Below, in pieces: positions 17,652-25,975 of a DNA stretch of 64,000 nucleotides. Source of the stretch: Limosilactobacillus caecicola (GTDB taxonomy: Bacteria; Bacillota; Bacilli; Lactobacillales; Lactobacillaceae); assembly GCF_943192935.1 (NCBI RefSeq), contig NZ_CALPCI010000002.1:248001-312000 (forward strand), in the 5' to 3' direction. Under the pieces are notes generated by a model. That model made no database searches, was not told where the DNA came from, and saw only the letters and a program-made list of their open reading frames with translations. Both the position numbers and the translations under genes were made by a program. The first letter of the stretch is position 1. The number at the start of each line of letters is the position of its first letter.

Positions 17652-18416
17652 ATGGGAAATTTATTATCAGGAAAGAAAATCGTCATCATGGGGGTTGCCA
17701 ATAAGCGTTCCATTGCCTGGGGCTGTGCCAAGGTGATGACTGAACAAGGTGCCGAAGTGATTTACACCTACCAAAACGAACGCTTGAAAAAAAGTGTCAG
17801 TCGATTGGTAAAGAACGGTAATCATTTAATCGAATGCGATGTTTCCAGTGATGAAAGTATTACAACTGCCTTTAACGAAATTAAGCAACGCTTCGGCCAG
17901 GTCGATGGCCTGGTACACGCCATTGCTTATGCTAAGAAGGACGAACTGGAAGGGTCAATTTTAAATTCTAGTCGGGAAGGGTATGCTTTAGCACAAGATG
18001 TCTCAGCATATTCACTGTTAGCCGTTGCCAAAGCTGCCACGGACCTTCAACTGTTGAAAGATCCAGCAAGCATTGTCACTCTAACTTACTTCGGGTCCGA
18101 GCGGGCCATCCCGAATTATAACGTGATGGGCGTCGCGAAGGCTGCTTTGGAAGCCAACGTTCGTTACCTTGCCCGTGACCTCGGTGAATCACATGTCCGA
18201 GTTAATGCTATTTCTGCTGGGGCCGTCAAGACCCTCGCCGTTACCGGGATCAACGATCATAATGAACTACTCAAGATGTCTCGTGACCGGACCGTGGATG
18301 GGCAAGACGTCACCATCGACGAAATTGGGGGCACTTGTGCCTTCTTAATGAGTGATCTCGCCACTGGGGTTACCGGCGACGTTATTTACGTAGACAAGGG
18401 TGTTCACCTAATTTAA
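17652..18416 (+). CDS. fabI: Enoyl-ACP reductase (NADH), FabI type
   Basis: Last step of each elongation round; 254 residues of the atypical SDR class. Tyr146, Tyr156 and Lys163 fall at the same numbers as in the E. coli enzyme. GVANKRSIAWG at residues 14-24 is the typical FabI cofactor loop. It has RBS GGAGG and is the last gene of the fab operon, followed directly by a terminator. No fabK is present here, so this is probably the enoyl reductase of the pathway and a candidate triclosan target. Confidence 0.95.
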   Translation: MGNLLSGKKIVIMGVANKRSIAWGCAKVMTEQGAEVIYTYQNERLKKSVSRLVKNGNHLIECDVSSDESITTAFNEIKQRFGQVDGLVHAIAYAKKDELEGSILNSSREGYALAQDVSAYSLLAVAKAATDLQLLKDPASIVTLTYFGSERAIPNYNVMGVAKAALEANVRYLARDLGESHVRVNAISAGAVKTLAVTGINDHNELLKMSRDRTVDGQDVTIDEIGGTCAFLMSDLATGVTGDVIYVDKGVHLI

Positions 18417-18467
18417 TTACACAAATTGCACATAAAATAATCTTCTATCAGAAACCCCATAATATTA

Positions 18468-18514
18468 AAGAACCATTCGGAATTTCGGTTGAAATTCTGA
18501 ATGGTTCTTTCTTT
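18468..18514 (+). terminator. Terminator of the fab operon
   Basis: AAAGAACCATTCGGAATTT pairs with AAATTCTGAATGGTTCTTT, a 19-bp stem with one G-T step, followed by CTTT. It closes the 13-gene operon. Confidence 0.85.
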
Positions 18515-18519
18515 GCAAG

Positions 18520-18836
18520 AAAGTTACTATGGATGACTTTATGTATGATGAAAATGGTAAAAAAATCGGTGTTTCAACATTAGTTTCTGGCAAACTGCAT
18601 CACGAACGGTTGAATTTAAGAAGTATTATTCAAGTCAAGATAAGGATGCACCGACAACCGTTCCGATACCTTTGACTCCTGACGGAACTAACCCGCTGTC
18701 AAATGCTAAACAACCAACGGCATTGCCGCAAACTGGGAACAAGAATAATGAATTAGCTAGTCTTGGCTTACTCGGCTTATCCACTGGAGTTCTGATGACC
18801 TTGTTAGGCTTGGAAAAGAAACGGCACGAAGATTAA
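18520..18836 (+). pseudogene. Remnant of an LPXTG surface protein gene
   Basis: No start codon with RBS and no single open frame. The frame from about 18525 reads VTMDDFMYDENGKKIGV, like the end of a repeat domain of a surface protein. After a frame change near 18600 the frame ending at 18836 reads a Pro/Thr linker, then ALPQTGNKNNELASLG, a hydrophobic helix and EKKRHED. So the C-terminal wall anchor is intact but the body of the gene is lost and frameshifted. It lies between the fab terminator and a hairpin at 18881. Confidence 0.75.
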
Positions 18837-18880
18837 TTTTTCGGCTGTACTACTACTTTTAATAATTATTTCTCCGTAAA

Positions 18881-18913
18881 AGGGGGCCACTCATGAACTG
18901 GGTGGCCCCTTTA
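18881..18913 (+). terminator. Terminator after the LPXTG remnant
   Basis: GGGGCCAC pairs with GTGGCCCC around a 10-11-base loop, followed by TTTAT. It is probably the original terminator of the broken surface protein gene. Confidence 0.75.
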
Positions 18914-18980
18914 TCGTGCGATTGAATTACGTTTGATTTGGTGCTTTAATAAGGTTGAGTGAATTTTGGGAGATGATTGA

Positions 18981-20270
18981 ATGACTAAACCGCGAGCAAC
19001 TGTTCAAAAAACTGTCGGTGTTGTTGGCGCCACCGCAATCGGGATTGGTGGAATGATGGGGGCTGGCCTCTATACCTTGGTGGGGTTAGCCACTGCCTCT
19101 GCTGGAAAATGGCTACCAATTGCCTTTATCATTGGTGGGTTGGTTGCCTCATTTTCGGTTTATTCCTACTCTAAATTAGGCGCAAAATATCCGAGTAAGG
19201 GTGGAGCGGCACAATTTCTATTAACCTGCTTTGGTGACGGAATGATCGCGGGTGGTCTGAATGTCTTTCAATACTTTGGTTGGATTGTGGCAATGGCCTT
19301 GTATGCTGCTGGTTTTGCAGAGTATGCTTGTGACCTGACCGGTTTGCCCCAAAATAGCTGGATCAGTAAAGGGATCAGTGTTGGTATTATCTTAGTAATC
19401 GTGGTGATCAACCTGCTAGGTTCCAAACAAGTGGCACGTGCCCAAACGTTGATCGTCTCCTTTGAACTCCTGATCCTTCTAATTTTTATCATCGGTGGCT
19501 TGTTAAAAGCTCACGTTCCAACAACTACGTCAGGAAGTTCTGATAGTGGTTTGGGAATTATTTCCGCTGCTGGATTGCTTTATGTTACCTATGAAGGCTT
19601 TGGTGTAGTTACCAATGCCGCCGGCAGTATGAAAGATCCGCAACATGAATTACCACGCGCCATGTATCTGTCACTTGGCCTCGTGCTCATCCTTTATGTC
19701 ATTATCAGCACGTTGGTCATCGCCACTATTGGCACGAATGGAGCGATCGCTAATCAAGGGCACGCCCTAGCGGCCGCTGGGCGAAGTGTTTTAGGGCCCG
19801 TCGGCCACATTGGCGTTGGCTTAGCAGCGCTTGTGGCAACTGCATCGGCTGTCAATTCCACGATGTTTGGTGACGAAAACTTAGGGCTGCGAATTGCCAA
19901 AGTCGGTGAATTGCCTCACCAATTCGGGGTCATGACCAAGGTTGGTGGACCATGGGGATTATTTGTAACGGCCTTGCTAACTTGCTGTTTCGTCGTTGCA
20001 TTCCCACTTTCGGCCGTTGGTGAAATGGCGAGCCTAGCATTTCTGCTAGTCTACGCCACAGTTAATATTGGCCACCTCAAAGTGTACAAACAAACTGGTG
20101 CGCGCCGCTGTATCTTATGGGTTGCCATCATTCTGAACCTAATTCTCTTCGCATTTCTGTTCATTCAAACTATTTTCAAAGGTGAAACCATGACCTGGGC
20201 TTCCGTAATCGTGATGCTCATTATCAGTTTCGTCGCCGAATGGTTGTGGCAACGTCATCAACACACATAG
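18981..20270 (+). CDS. APC family amino acid permease
   Basis: Polytopic transporter of 429 residues with about 12 helices. GIGGMMGAGLYTLVG near residues 21-35 matches the glycine-rich unwound first helix of the superfamily. It differs from the AAT-type permease at 4644 in length and in lacking that family's GTGSFADY motif. The helix-6 region LYVTYEGFGVVTNAAGSMKDP is typical of APC members with broad or unknown substrates. The start is chosen at 18981; the RBS is weak (GGGAGATGA). Substrate unknown. Followed by a truncated MATE gene on the same strand. Confidence 0.87.
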   Translation: MTKPRATVQKTVGVVGATAIGIGGMMGAGLYTLVGLATASAGKWLPIAFIIGGLVASFSVYSYSKLGAKYPSKGGAAQFLLTCFGDGMIAGGLNVFQYFGWIVAMALYAAGFAEYACDLTGLPQNSWISKGISVGIILVIVVINLLGSKQVARAQTLIVSFELLILLIFIIGGLLKAHVPTTTSGSSDSGLGIISAAGLLYVTYEGFGVVTNAAGSMKDPQHELPRAMYLSLGLVLILYVIISTLVIATIGTNGAIANQGHALAAAGRSVLGPVGHIGVGLAALVATASAVNSTMFGDENLGLRIAKVGELPHQFGVMTKVGGPWGLFVTALLTCCFVVAFPLSAVGEMASLAFLLVYATVNIGHLKVYKQTGARRCILWVAIILNLILFAFLFIQTIFKGETMTWASVIVMLIISFVAEWLWQRHQHT

Positions 20271-20278
20271 TACACTCC

Positions 20279-20310
20279 CCGCGGAATCGTAATGTTCTTG
20301 CGGCTTTTTT
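20279..20310 (+). terminator. Probable terminator after permease
   Basis: A CCGC/GCGG-based stem with G-T extensions is followed by CTTTTTTATT. The stem is short but the T-run is good. Confidence 0.55.
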
Positions 20311-20380
20311 ATTATTTGTTATGGATAAATATTCATATAAAACGTATAATATTGAATAACTTAATCAGGGAGGAAAAGGC

Positions 20381-20881
20381 ATGCAAACATCCGCGATTTC
20401 AAAAGAAGTTGGTCATTACATCTTACGCAATATCATTGCGATGCTCGGTACCTCACTGTACGTCATTATTGATACGCTCTTCATCTCGGTGGCTGCTGGC
20501 CCACTAGGTTTAACAACTTTGAACCTGGCGTTACCGGTATTCAATCTCTTTAATGCAACCGGACTCTTACTAGGAGTGGGTGGGGCAACGCTCTTTTCCT
20601 TAAATAAAATCCAACATCCCGAACGCATTACCAACCTCTACAGCCAATTAATGATTCTTGCTGGCGGATTAGGCATGATCATCGCCTTATTAATCACCAT
20701 CTTCCCGGTCCCAGTTGTTGACTTTCTCGGTGCCGATCAAGCCACCCGTCAGTTAACGGTGACTTATTTACGGATTGCTGTCTGGGCAGCAGTCCCACTT
20801 ACTGAAATTGCCGTCGCTAGTTTAGGAGCAACCATCGTGGGTGGCAATCTCAAAACATTAAAGAAATTTTCAAGTCAATAA
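20381..20881 (+). pseudogene. Truncated MATE-family efflux transporter
   Basis: 166 residues that match the first third of MATE/NorM-type exporters, which are normally about 440-460 residues. Visible are four hydrophobic helices, the family's start pattern (YVIIDTLFISVAAGPLGLTTLNLALPV) and the glycine-rich loop GVGGATLFSLN. The frame then leaves homology at LKKFSSQ and stops. A good RBS (GGGAGGAAAAG) precedes the ATG. The rest of the transporter is not found downstream, where the PLD/ATPase gene begins 86 bases later, so the gene was probably cut by a deletion or insertion. It is very unlikely to transport. Confidence 0.75.
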
Positions 20882-20967
20882 CGTTCTAATAGGGAGATCA
20901 CTTGAAATCTGTGAATAAATAGCGGAAAATAAAACTGTATTCCTAATATTGGAGATAAAATTTAACC

Positions 20968-23289
20968 ATGGTAAATGATAATAAAACAACCGGCAACGAT
21001 ATTAATACGAACCGGATCAATATTCTGCATAATAACCAACCAGAGCAGATGCGAATCGAAAACATTTTCGATAGCAAAACCTACCCCCAAATTGTCGGGG
21101 TGACTGGGCAAATTAGTCCCGAATTTTTAAATAAGTACTTGGCTGACTTCGTCCAAGTAGAAATCGCCATTGGTAATTTACCAACTCGCCACCACTATAC
21201 CTCGATGGAAAACGTCACTAAAGACGCTTTAGCCACCGCTTTATTGCAGACTGCGAATAAGGAATCCATCCGTCTTTTTCAAAATATGAGCTCCCAGCTG
21301 CAAATGGCCGCCATCGCGGGAGTTTTAAAACTCGAAACGGCACCAACCCAGGTGATCCACTCGCGCTTTTTCCTACTGGGGAACCCCGTAACTAAGCAAA
21401 CACGGGTGGTTCTGGGCTCGGTTGATCTCACGGAACCGTCGTTCGACAGTAATGCCAACCGTTTTGAAGAGATCATGATCTTTGATGACCAACCATTGTA
21501 TGACCAGTTATTAAAGCACTTCAAGGAGGACCTCCGGCCAGTCTTACAGCCATACTTTACAAACGAGTTATTGACGGTTGCCGAAAAGCAACTCAAAGCC
21601 CTCAAGGCGGCAAAAGGCGAGAATGACAACGTGATTATCCTTTCCAATGATGACACTGATGAAATCTCCCAACGCGAAATGACGAACCTGATTGCGGATG
21701 ATGTTCAACACCAAATTGATAAGCAACACCTCAGCGCCGGCGTTACCCTGGCAATGAGAAACGTGACTGATAATCGGACGCAGGACCAAGACCGCGAAGA
21801 ACGGGCGATTAAACAGCGGGATACCGTTCTTATGCTTGAAAAGGAATCTGTGTCACCGCGGGCAGCCCGGCCAAAAATTAAAAAGCGTGAAGTTATTGCG
21901 GAAAATATCAAGGATGCCATGAATGCCTCTGTCTCTCCACAGGACCTTGCTGTTGAGAAAAAGTACACGACCTTCCTCTATGATCGGCCGTTGGAACGAA
22001 ACATTGCGCACAATAAAACTGGGTTGTACACCCCAAATGACGCTGGAACCTTCCCAATTGCTTTTGGTAAATTAGCAACCATCACTCAGATTCGGGACGG
22101 GATCCACCAAATTCAGGACGTCATTAAGGGCTATCAGCAATTTGTTGTCGACTTTACTCCGGAATACGGAAAACGCTACTATGAAGCGATCATGTATGCT
22201 TTTACAGCGCCCTTCCTGTGGGAAATTCGTCAAAAGGCGAGTCTCAATCCGGAAGATGGGAATGATATTCCAAACTTCCTCATTTTGGGAGCGAGTGCTG
22301 GTTCGGGAAAAACCACGCTACTGCGGATTATTAATCAGTTTACCTGGAATACGGACAATTCATTAATTGACTTTGGGACTATTTATCCAACGGGAACGAG
22401 TCAGCGTAAGGCTAAAACAATGCAAGCACTGGAAGCCTATATGAAACAGGGAAGTTCATACCCAGTCCTCGTAGACGAAATTGAACCGTACTTCTTCCAA
22501 CAACCCCAATATAGTCGGCGGTTGATTGTCGATACGATGAACCAGTTGGTTAATAGTCCGAAACCGTATGCGCCATTAATCGGGACGACCAACTATAATT
22601 CTGGCTTTACCATGCGGCGCGAAACAGCGCGGCGCACTTACTACCTCCAATTAGATAAGGTCATTGACAATGAAAAGAAGGGGGTCGCTTCGAAATACAT
22701 CTTTGGTGTTCGGCAAAACCTTAATAACACCTTATTTAAGGATTTTGTGGTCCGGATGGCCAATTATCTCGAAGATGACAGTACGCCATGGCGGCTCTTT
22801 GATCACACCACTGGCCAATTAGACTTCCTAGCGACAACACGGAAAATTTTCCGGGACTACTACAAGTTGATTGACGAGGAGGTTCCCGAATACTTCTCAG
22901 ATGGCTTAAGGGATGACTTTGGCGAAAATGCCCGGAGCAAGTGGGCGAAGTTGTACATCACCCAAAAGAAGGACTTTATCTTCCACGAAGAAAAAAACAG
23001 TTTGTTATTTGACATTACGCGGTTAACCACGTTTAATGGTTTTGAAAAGGATTCGATTGAGGAATATCGAAACGCCTTACCAGTTGAAATCTGTGTCGAT
23101 GGGGTTAACGGTAAAAACGGTAAATTCGTTGAGCTCAAGGCACCAGCCTTTTACAATTGGATTGGGGTTGAAAATCCGCAATTGCATCCTGAAGAAACCA
23201 CGAATGACGAAAATCCAGTCGAGGAGAGCTTGGATGACGAAACACCAAAGAAGAGAAAGAAAGGCTTCTGGGCCCGGTTATTCGGTTAA
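20968..23289 (+). CDS. PLD-like domain fused to P-loop ATPase, unknown function
   Basis: 773 residues with two recognisable parts. Residues about 30-185 resemble a phospholipase D/nuclease domain with one HKD-like motif: His131-x-Arg133 (Lys expected), then GSVD at 150-153 (GSxN expected) and NRFEE at 164-168. Residues 200-350 are charged and probably a linker. Residues about 400-600 are an AAA-type ATPase: Walker A GASAGSGKTT (441-450, Lys448), Walker B LVDE (501-504) and a sensor-like GTTN at 539-542 with Arg residues at 550-556. The C-terminus is acidic, then basic (KKRKK). No signal peptide or membrane helix. It is first in a set with the DUF915 hydrolase and pgpA. Such PLD plus ATPase layouts occur in anti-phage proteins, but no specific system was recognised. 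Confidence 0.7.
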   Translation: MVNDNKTTGNDINTNRINILHNNQPEQMRIENIFDSKTYPQIVGVTGQISPEFLNKYLADFVQVEIAIGNLPTRHHYTSMENVTKDALATALLQTANKESIRLFQNMSSQLQMAAIAGVLKLETAPTQVIHSRFFLLGNPVTKQTRVVLGSVDLTEPSFDSNANRFEEIMIFDDQPLYDQLLKHFKEDLRPVLQPYFTNELLTVAEKQLKALKAAKGENDNVIILSNDDTDEISQREMTNLIADDVQHQIDKQHLSAGVTLAMRNVTDNRTQDQDREERAIKQRDTVLMLEKESVSPRAARPKIKKREVIAENIKDAMNASVSPQDLAVEKKYTTFLYDRPLERNIAHNKTGLYTPNDAGTFPIAFGKLATITQIRDGIHQIQDVIKGYQQFVVDFTPEYGKRYYEAIMYAFTAPFLWEIRQKASLNPEDGNDIPNFLILGASAGSGKTTLLRIINQFTWNTDNSLIDFGTIYPTGTSQRKAKTMQALEAYMKQGSSYPVLVDEIEPYFFQQPQYSRRLIVDTMNQLVNSPKPYAPLIGTTNYNSGFTMRRETARRTYYLQLDKVIDNEKKGVASKYIFGVRQNLNNTLFKDFVVRMANYLEDDSTPWRLFDHTTGQLDFLATTRKIFRDYYKLIDEEVPEYFSDGLRDDFGENARSKWAKLYITQKKDFIFHEEKNSLLFDITRLTTFNGFEKDSIEEYRNALPVEICVDGVNGKNGKFVELKAPAFYNWIGVENPQLHPEETTNDENPVEESLDDETPKKRKKGFWARLFG

Positions 23290-23315
23290 AATTTACGTGA
23301 TGGAAGGTGAGGGAA

Positions 23316-24161
23316 ATGCTGACGAAAATCGGTCGCATTTCTTTGCAAATTCTCATTGGTTTAATCTTACTAGCAGTCTTTGTCCAACTCTATCTGTTAC
23401 GGGGTACCAAGTGCCAAACCATTACGACCAGTAATCAACGGGTGAGGTACCAATCAACCCCGACACTCGTCATTCCCGGTTGGGGCGGTAATTCGTGGAC
23501 CTATCAAAAACTGATTCAGACCGCTCAACAACAAAATGTTGCCGAAAAAACAATGACCGTCTGGGTTTCTCCAAGCGGCCATGTCCGGGTCAAAGGCCAT
23601 TTGAACAACCATAACCCAATTATTCAATTGTTGTATGATTGGAACTACACACCGACCTATCACCAGCAAACCCGTGAGCTCACCCGAGCTTTAAAGGTTC
23701 TTCACCAGCAGTATCATATCAAGAGCATGAATGTGGTTGCCCATTCATACGGTGGCACCGAATGGCTCCACGCTTACATTGGATCCCGTTACCTTCAAAA
23801 ACACATCCGGTTTCCGAAGGTGATTTTGTTAGGAGTTCCAGTTGATGAAACCTTCGGTGAACGAACTAAATTTACAAAATGGCTCTTTAAAAAGTCGACG
23901 GATACCAACTTTTTGCGTCTTGAAAAGCTGGTGAAAGTTACATCACTGATCCACATTGGAACCATCTACAATTGGATGGGGTCCACCGGTGACCGCACAG
24001 ATGGCGAAGTCCCGCATATTCAATCAGAAATGTTACGAATCCTCATCAAAAATCAAAAGGTCCACTACCGTGAGCACGTCTATTCAAACACCAATCACGT
24101 CCAACTTCACCAAAAGAAAGTCATTTTAAACGATATTATGCACGTACTTTGGTACAAATAA
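23316..24161 (+). CDS. DUF915-type alpha/beta hydrolase, membrane-anchored
   Basis: 281 residues. The ATG at 23316 follows AAGGTGAGGG; the in-frame GTG at 23307 overlaps that site. Residues about 8-25 (LQILIGLILLAVFVQLYLL) form a signal anchor, so the enzyme probably faces outside. The nucleophile elbow is AHSYGG at about residue 142-147, with the oxyanion segment PGWGGNSWTY near the start of the fold and a C-terminal His in NTNHVQLHQ. Known relatives are surface hydrolases of lactobacilli with undefined substrates. It lies 26 bases after the PLD/ATPase gene and 13 before pgpA. Confidence 0.83.
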   Translation: MLTKIGRISLQILIGLILLAVFVQLYLLRGTKCQTITTSNQRVRYQSTPTLVIPGWGGNSWTYQKLIQTAQQQNVAEKTMTVWVSPSGHVRVKGHLNNHNPIIQLLYDWNYTPTYHQQTRELTRALKVLHQQYHIKSMNVVAHSYGGTEWLHAYIGSRYLQKHIRFPKVILLGVPVDETFGERTKFTKWLFKKSTDTNFLRLEKLVKVTSLIHIGTIYNWMGSTGDRTDGEVPHIQSEMLRILIKNQKVHYREHVYSNTNHVQLHQKKVILNDIMHVLWYK

Positions 24162-24174
24162 TTAGGAGGGGCAT

Positions 24175-24672
24175 ATGCAAAATAGCCATTTCAAATACCC
24201 AGATACAAAAGCCTATGATTTTGTTGTGGATTCACTTAAAAGGCGGGGAGTAACGATCGATGACCTTGCTAACTTGGTCTATAAAATGCAGGCTGAGTTT
24301 ATTCCTGAATTGACCAACGATGATTGTCGAAATGCGGTCATTGACGTCATGCACAAGCGAGAATTTCTCAATAATGCCATGGTGGGGCTCGAACTTGACC
24401 GTCTTACGGAGACGGGACAAGTGGCAGAACCACTCGCGTCAATTATCCGTAATGATGCTGGCGTTTTCGGCGTTGATGAAGCCTTGGCACTGCAAATTGC
24501 TGAATTATACGGTACCATCGGGGTAACAAATTTTGGGTACCTTGATCGCGTGAAATCCGGGATTATCAAAGAATTTGACACTGATGGGGACCACGTCAAT
24601 ACCTTTATTGACGACCTCTTGGGCGCGATCGTTGCGGCCGCCTGTGGTAAATTAGCCCACCAAGACGCTTAA
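24175..24672 (+). CDS. pgpA: Phosphatidylglycerophosphatase A family protein
   Basis: 165 residues of the PgpA/YutG type, known to convert phosphatidylglycerophosphate to phosphatidylglycerol. It is helical and, unlike enterobacterial PgpA, has only a weak hydrophobic C-terminus (LLGAIVAAACGKLAHQ). Typical family positions seen are YPDTKAYDFVV, DDLANLVYKMQ, NDDCRNAVIDVMHKREF and YGTIGVTNFGYLD. RBS AGGAGGGG. It is last in the co-directional set with the PLD/ATPase and DUF915 genes and is followed by a terminator. Phospholipid-linked function fits the set but is not proof of a shared pathway. Confidence 0.87.
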   Translation: MQNSHFKYPDTKAYDFVVDSLKRRGVTIDDLANLVYKMQAEFIPELTNDDCRNAVIDVMHKREFLNNAMVGLELDRLTETGQVAEPLASIIRNDAGVFGVDEALALQIAELYGTIGVTNFGYLDRVKSGIIKEFDTDGDHVNTFIDDLLGAIVAAACGKLAHQDA

Positions 24673-24682
24673 ATAACCTAAT

Positions 24683-24720
24683 AAAGCATGGCAATGGTGT
24701 TGACCACTGTTATGCTTTTT
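24683..24720 (+). terminator. Terminator after pgpA
   Basis: AAAGCAT pairs with ATGCTTT around an inner GTG/CAC stem, followed by a T-run. Confidence 0.8.
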
Positions 24721-24738
24721 AAATTTTTGGCAGATTAA

Positions 24739-24768
24739 TTGGTAATTAGGTTATTTTAACTATATAAT
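24739..24768 (+). promoter_or_regulatory. Promoter of the nitroreductase gene
   Basis: TTGGTA (24739-24744), 18 bases, TATAAT (24763-24768), about 37 bases before the start codon. The -10 match is perfect, the -35 moderate. Confidence 0.55.
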
Positions 24769-24805
24769 AGTAAGCAACAATTCATAAAAAAAGAAGGGGT
24801 TTACA

Positions 24806-25564
24806 ATGACTAGTAATTTTACAATTAACCACCAATTAGAACACCGGACAATTCGAAAGTTCAAGGACCAAACGCTCACTGCGGACCAGCTCCAAACTCT
24901 ATATCGGGTCGCGAGTCAAACATCCACCAGTATGTTTATGCAACAAGCCTCCATCATGCATATTACCGATGATAATTTGCGGGCAAAAATCCGTCAAATC
25001 AGTGGTCAGCCATACGTTGGCGCCAATGGAGACCTCTTCATTTTTATTGTCGACCTGTACCGAAATCAGCAAATTCGGCACCACAACGGCTTCGATGATG
25101 GTCGTTTACACACCACCGATATCTTTTTCCAGGGAATGGAGGATACTGTCCTCATGTTGCAAAATATGGCCATTGCAGCAGAAAGCATGGGCCTGGGGGT
25201 CACCATTTTAGGCTCGATTAACGATCATCCGGCAGAATTGGTCAAGGTATTACAGCTGCCAAAGTTAACGTTCCCGGTCCTTGGCTTGCAGGTGGGGGTT
25301 CCGGATCAAAAGCCACAGTTAAAACCACGTCTGCCACTCGAGATGATGAGCTTTGAAAATCAGTATGCAACTCAGGTTAATTTTGAACAACTTGCTAAAT
25401 ATGATCAAATTGTCACCAACTATTATGACCTTCGTGACACCAGCAAGCGTATTGACTCCTTTACTAACCAAATCGATGGTCAGAAATTAGCCAAGCGCAG
25501 TATTGATCGGGATCAAATTGTGCAGGTCTTACATGACCAAGAATTGTGCTTAGATTTTAAGTAA
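24806..25564 (+). CDS. Nitroreductase-family NAD(P)H-dependent FMN oxidoreductase
   Basis: 252 residues of the NfrA/FRP-like class, FMN flavoproteins that reduce nitro compounds, quinones or flavin with NAD(P)H. Typical features are EHRTIRKFKDQ at residues 11-21 (FMN phosphate-binding Arg and the R-x-[FY] pattern), the dimer-crossing region, AAESMGLGVTILGSI near 130-145 and GLQVGVPDQKPQLKPRLPL near 160-180. RBS AAGAAGGGG. Single gene with its own promoter and terminator. Physiological substrate not known. Confidence 0.87.
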   Translation: MTSNFTINHQLEHRTIRKFKDQTLTADQLQTLYRVASQTSTSMFMQQASIMHITDDNLRAKIRQISGQPYVGANGDLFIFIVDLYRNQQIRHHNGFDDGRLHTTDIFFQGMEDTVLMLQNMAIAAESMGLGVTILGSINDHPAELVKVLQLPKLTFPVLGLQVGVPDQKPQLKPRLPLEMMSFENQYATQVNFEQLAKYDQIVTNYYDLRDTSKRIDSFTNQIDGQKLAKRSIDRDQIVQVLHDQELCLDFK

Positions 25565-25570
25565 TTAATG

Positions 25571-25612
25571 AACCACTGCAGTTCCCCAGCTCAGGGCTGC
25601 AGTGGTTTTATT
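25571..25612 (+). terminator. Terminator after nitroreductase
   Basis: AACCACTGCAG (25571-25581) pairs with CTGCAGTGGTT (25597-25607), followed by TTATT. Confidence 0.85.
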
Positions 25613-25690
25613 AATTTAGGGCTTTTTTAAGCTCCCGCACGGCTGAGATATGATAGAATGAAACAAAATTGAAAGCGAGGAGAATGAAAG

Positions 25691-25960
25691 ATGAAGTCCA
25701 TTTTAACTGTACTCGGTGAAGACAAGGTTGGGATTATCGCAGAAGTTAGTGCGCTCTTAGCCAAGAACAACATTAATATCCTGGACGTTTCCCAGACCAT
25801 TATGCAGGGTAATTTCGTCATGATGATGGCGATAAACGTCCCAACTGGCATGAATAACCGTGAATTAAATGAGGCCTTTAGTTCACTCGGCAAGAAACTA
25901 GGGGTTGAAATTACAGTACGGAATGCCAAAATCTATGACGCCATGCACAATCTAGACTAG
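25691..25960 (+). CDS. ACT-domain protein
   Basis: 89 residues making up a single ACT fold: LTVLGEDKVGIIAEVSALLAKNNINILDVSQ carries the ligand-binding glycine loop. Stand-alone ACT proteins are thought to bind amino acids and regulate partner proteins. It is followed after 15 bases by the DUF711 gene, an arrangement widespread in Firmicutes, so it probably acts with that product. RBS GCGAGGAG. Confidence 0.92.
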   Translation: MKSILTVLGEDKVGIIAEVSALLAKNNINILDVSQTIMQGNFVMMMAINVPTGMNNRELNEAFSSLGKKLGVEITVRNAKIYDAMHNLD

Positions 25961-25975
25961 GAGGGCCAGACCGTC

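Noticed and set aside
20968-23289. DISARM or other named defence system
   Set aside because: The partner genes (helicase, methylase and DUF1998 types) are missing; only a PLD-like domain is shared.
18417-24800. Integrated phage or genomic island with defined ends
   Set aside because: No integrase, tRNA target, direct repeats or phage structural genes; only remnants and unusual gene content were seen.
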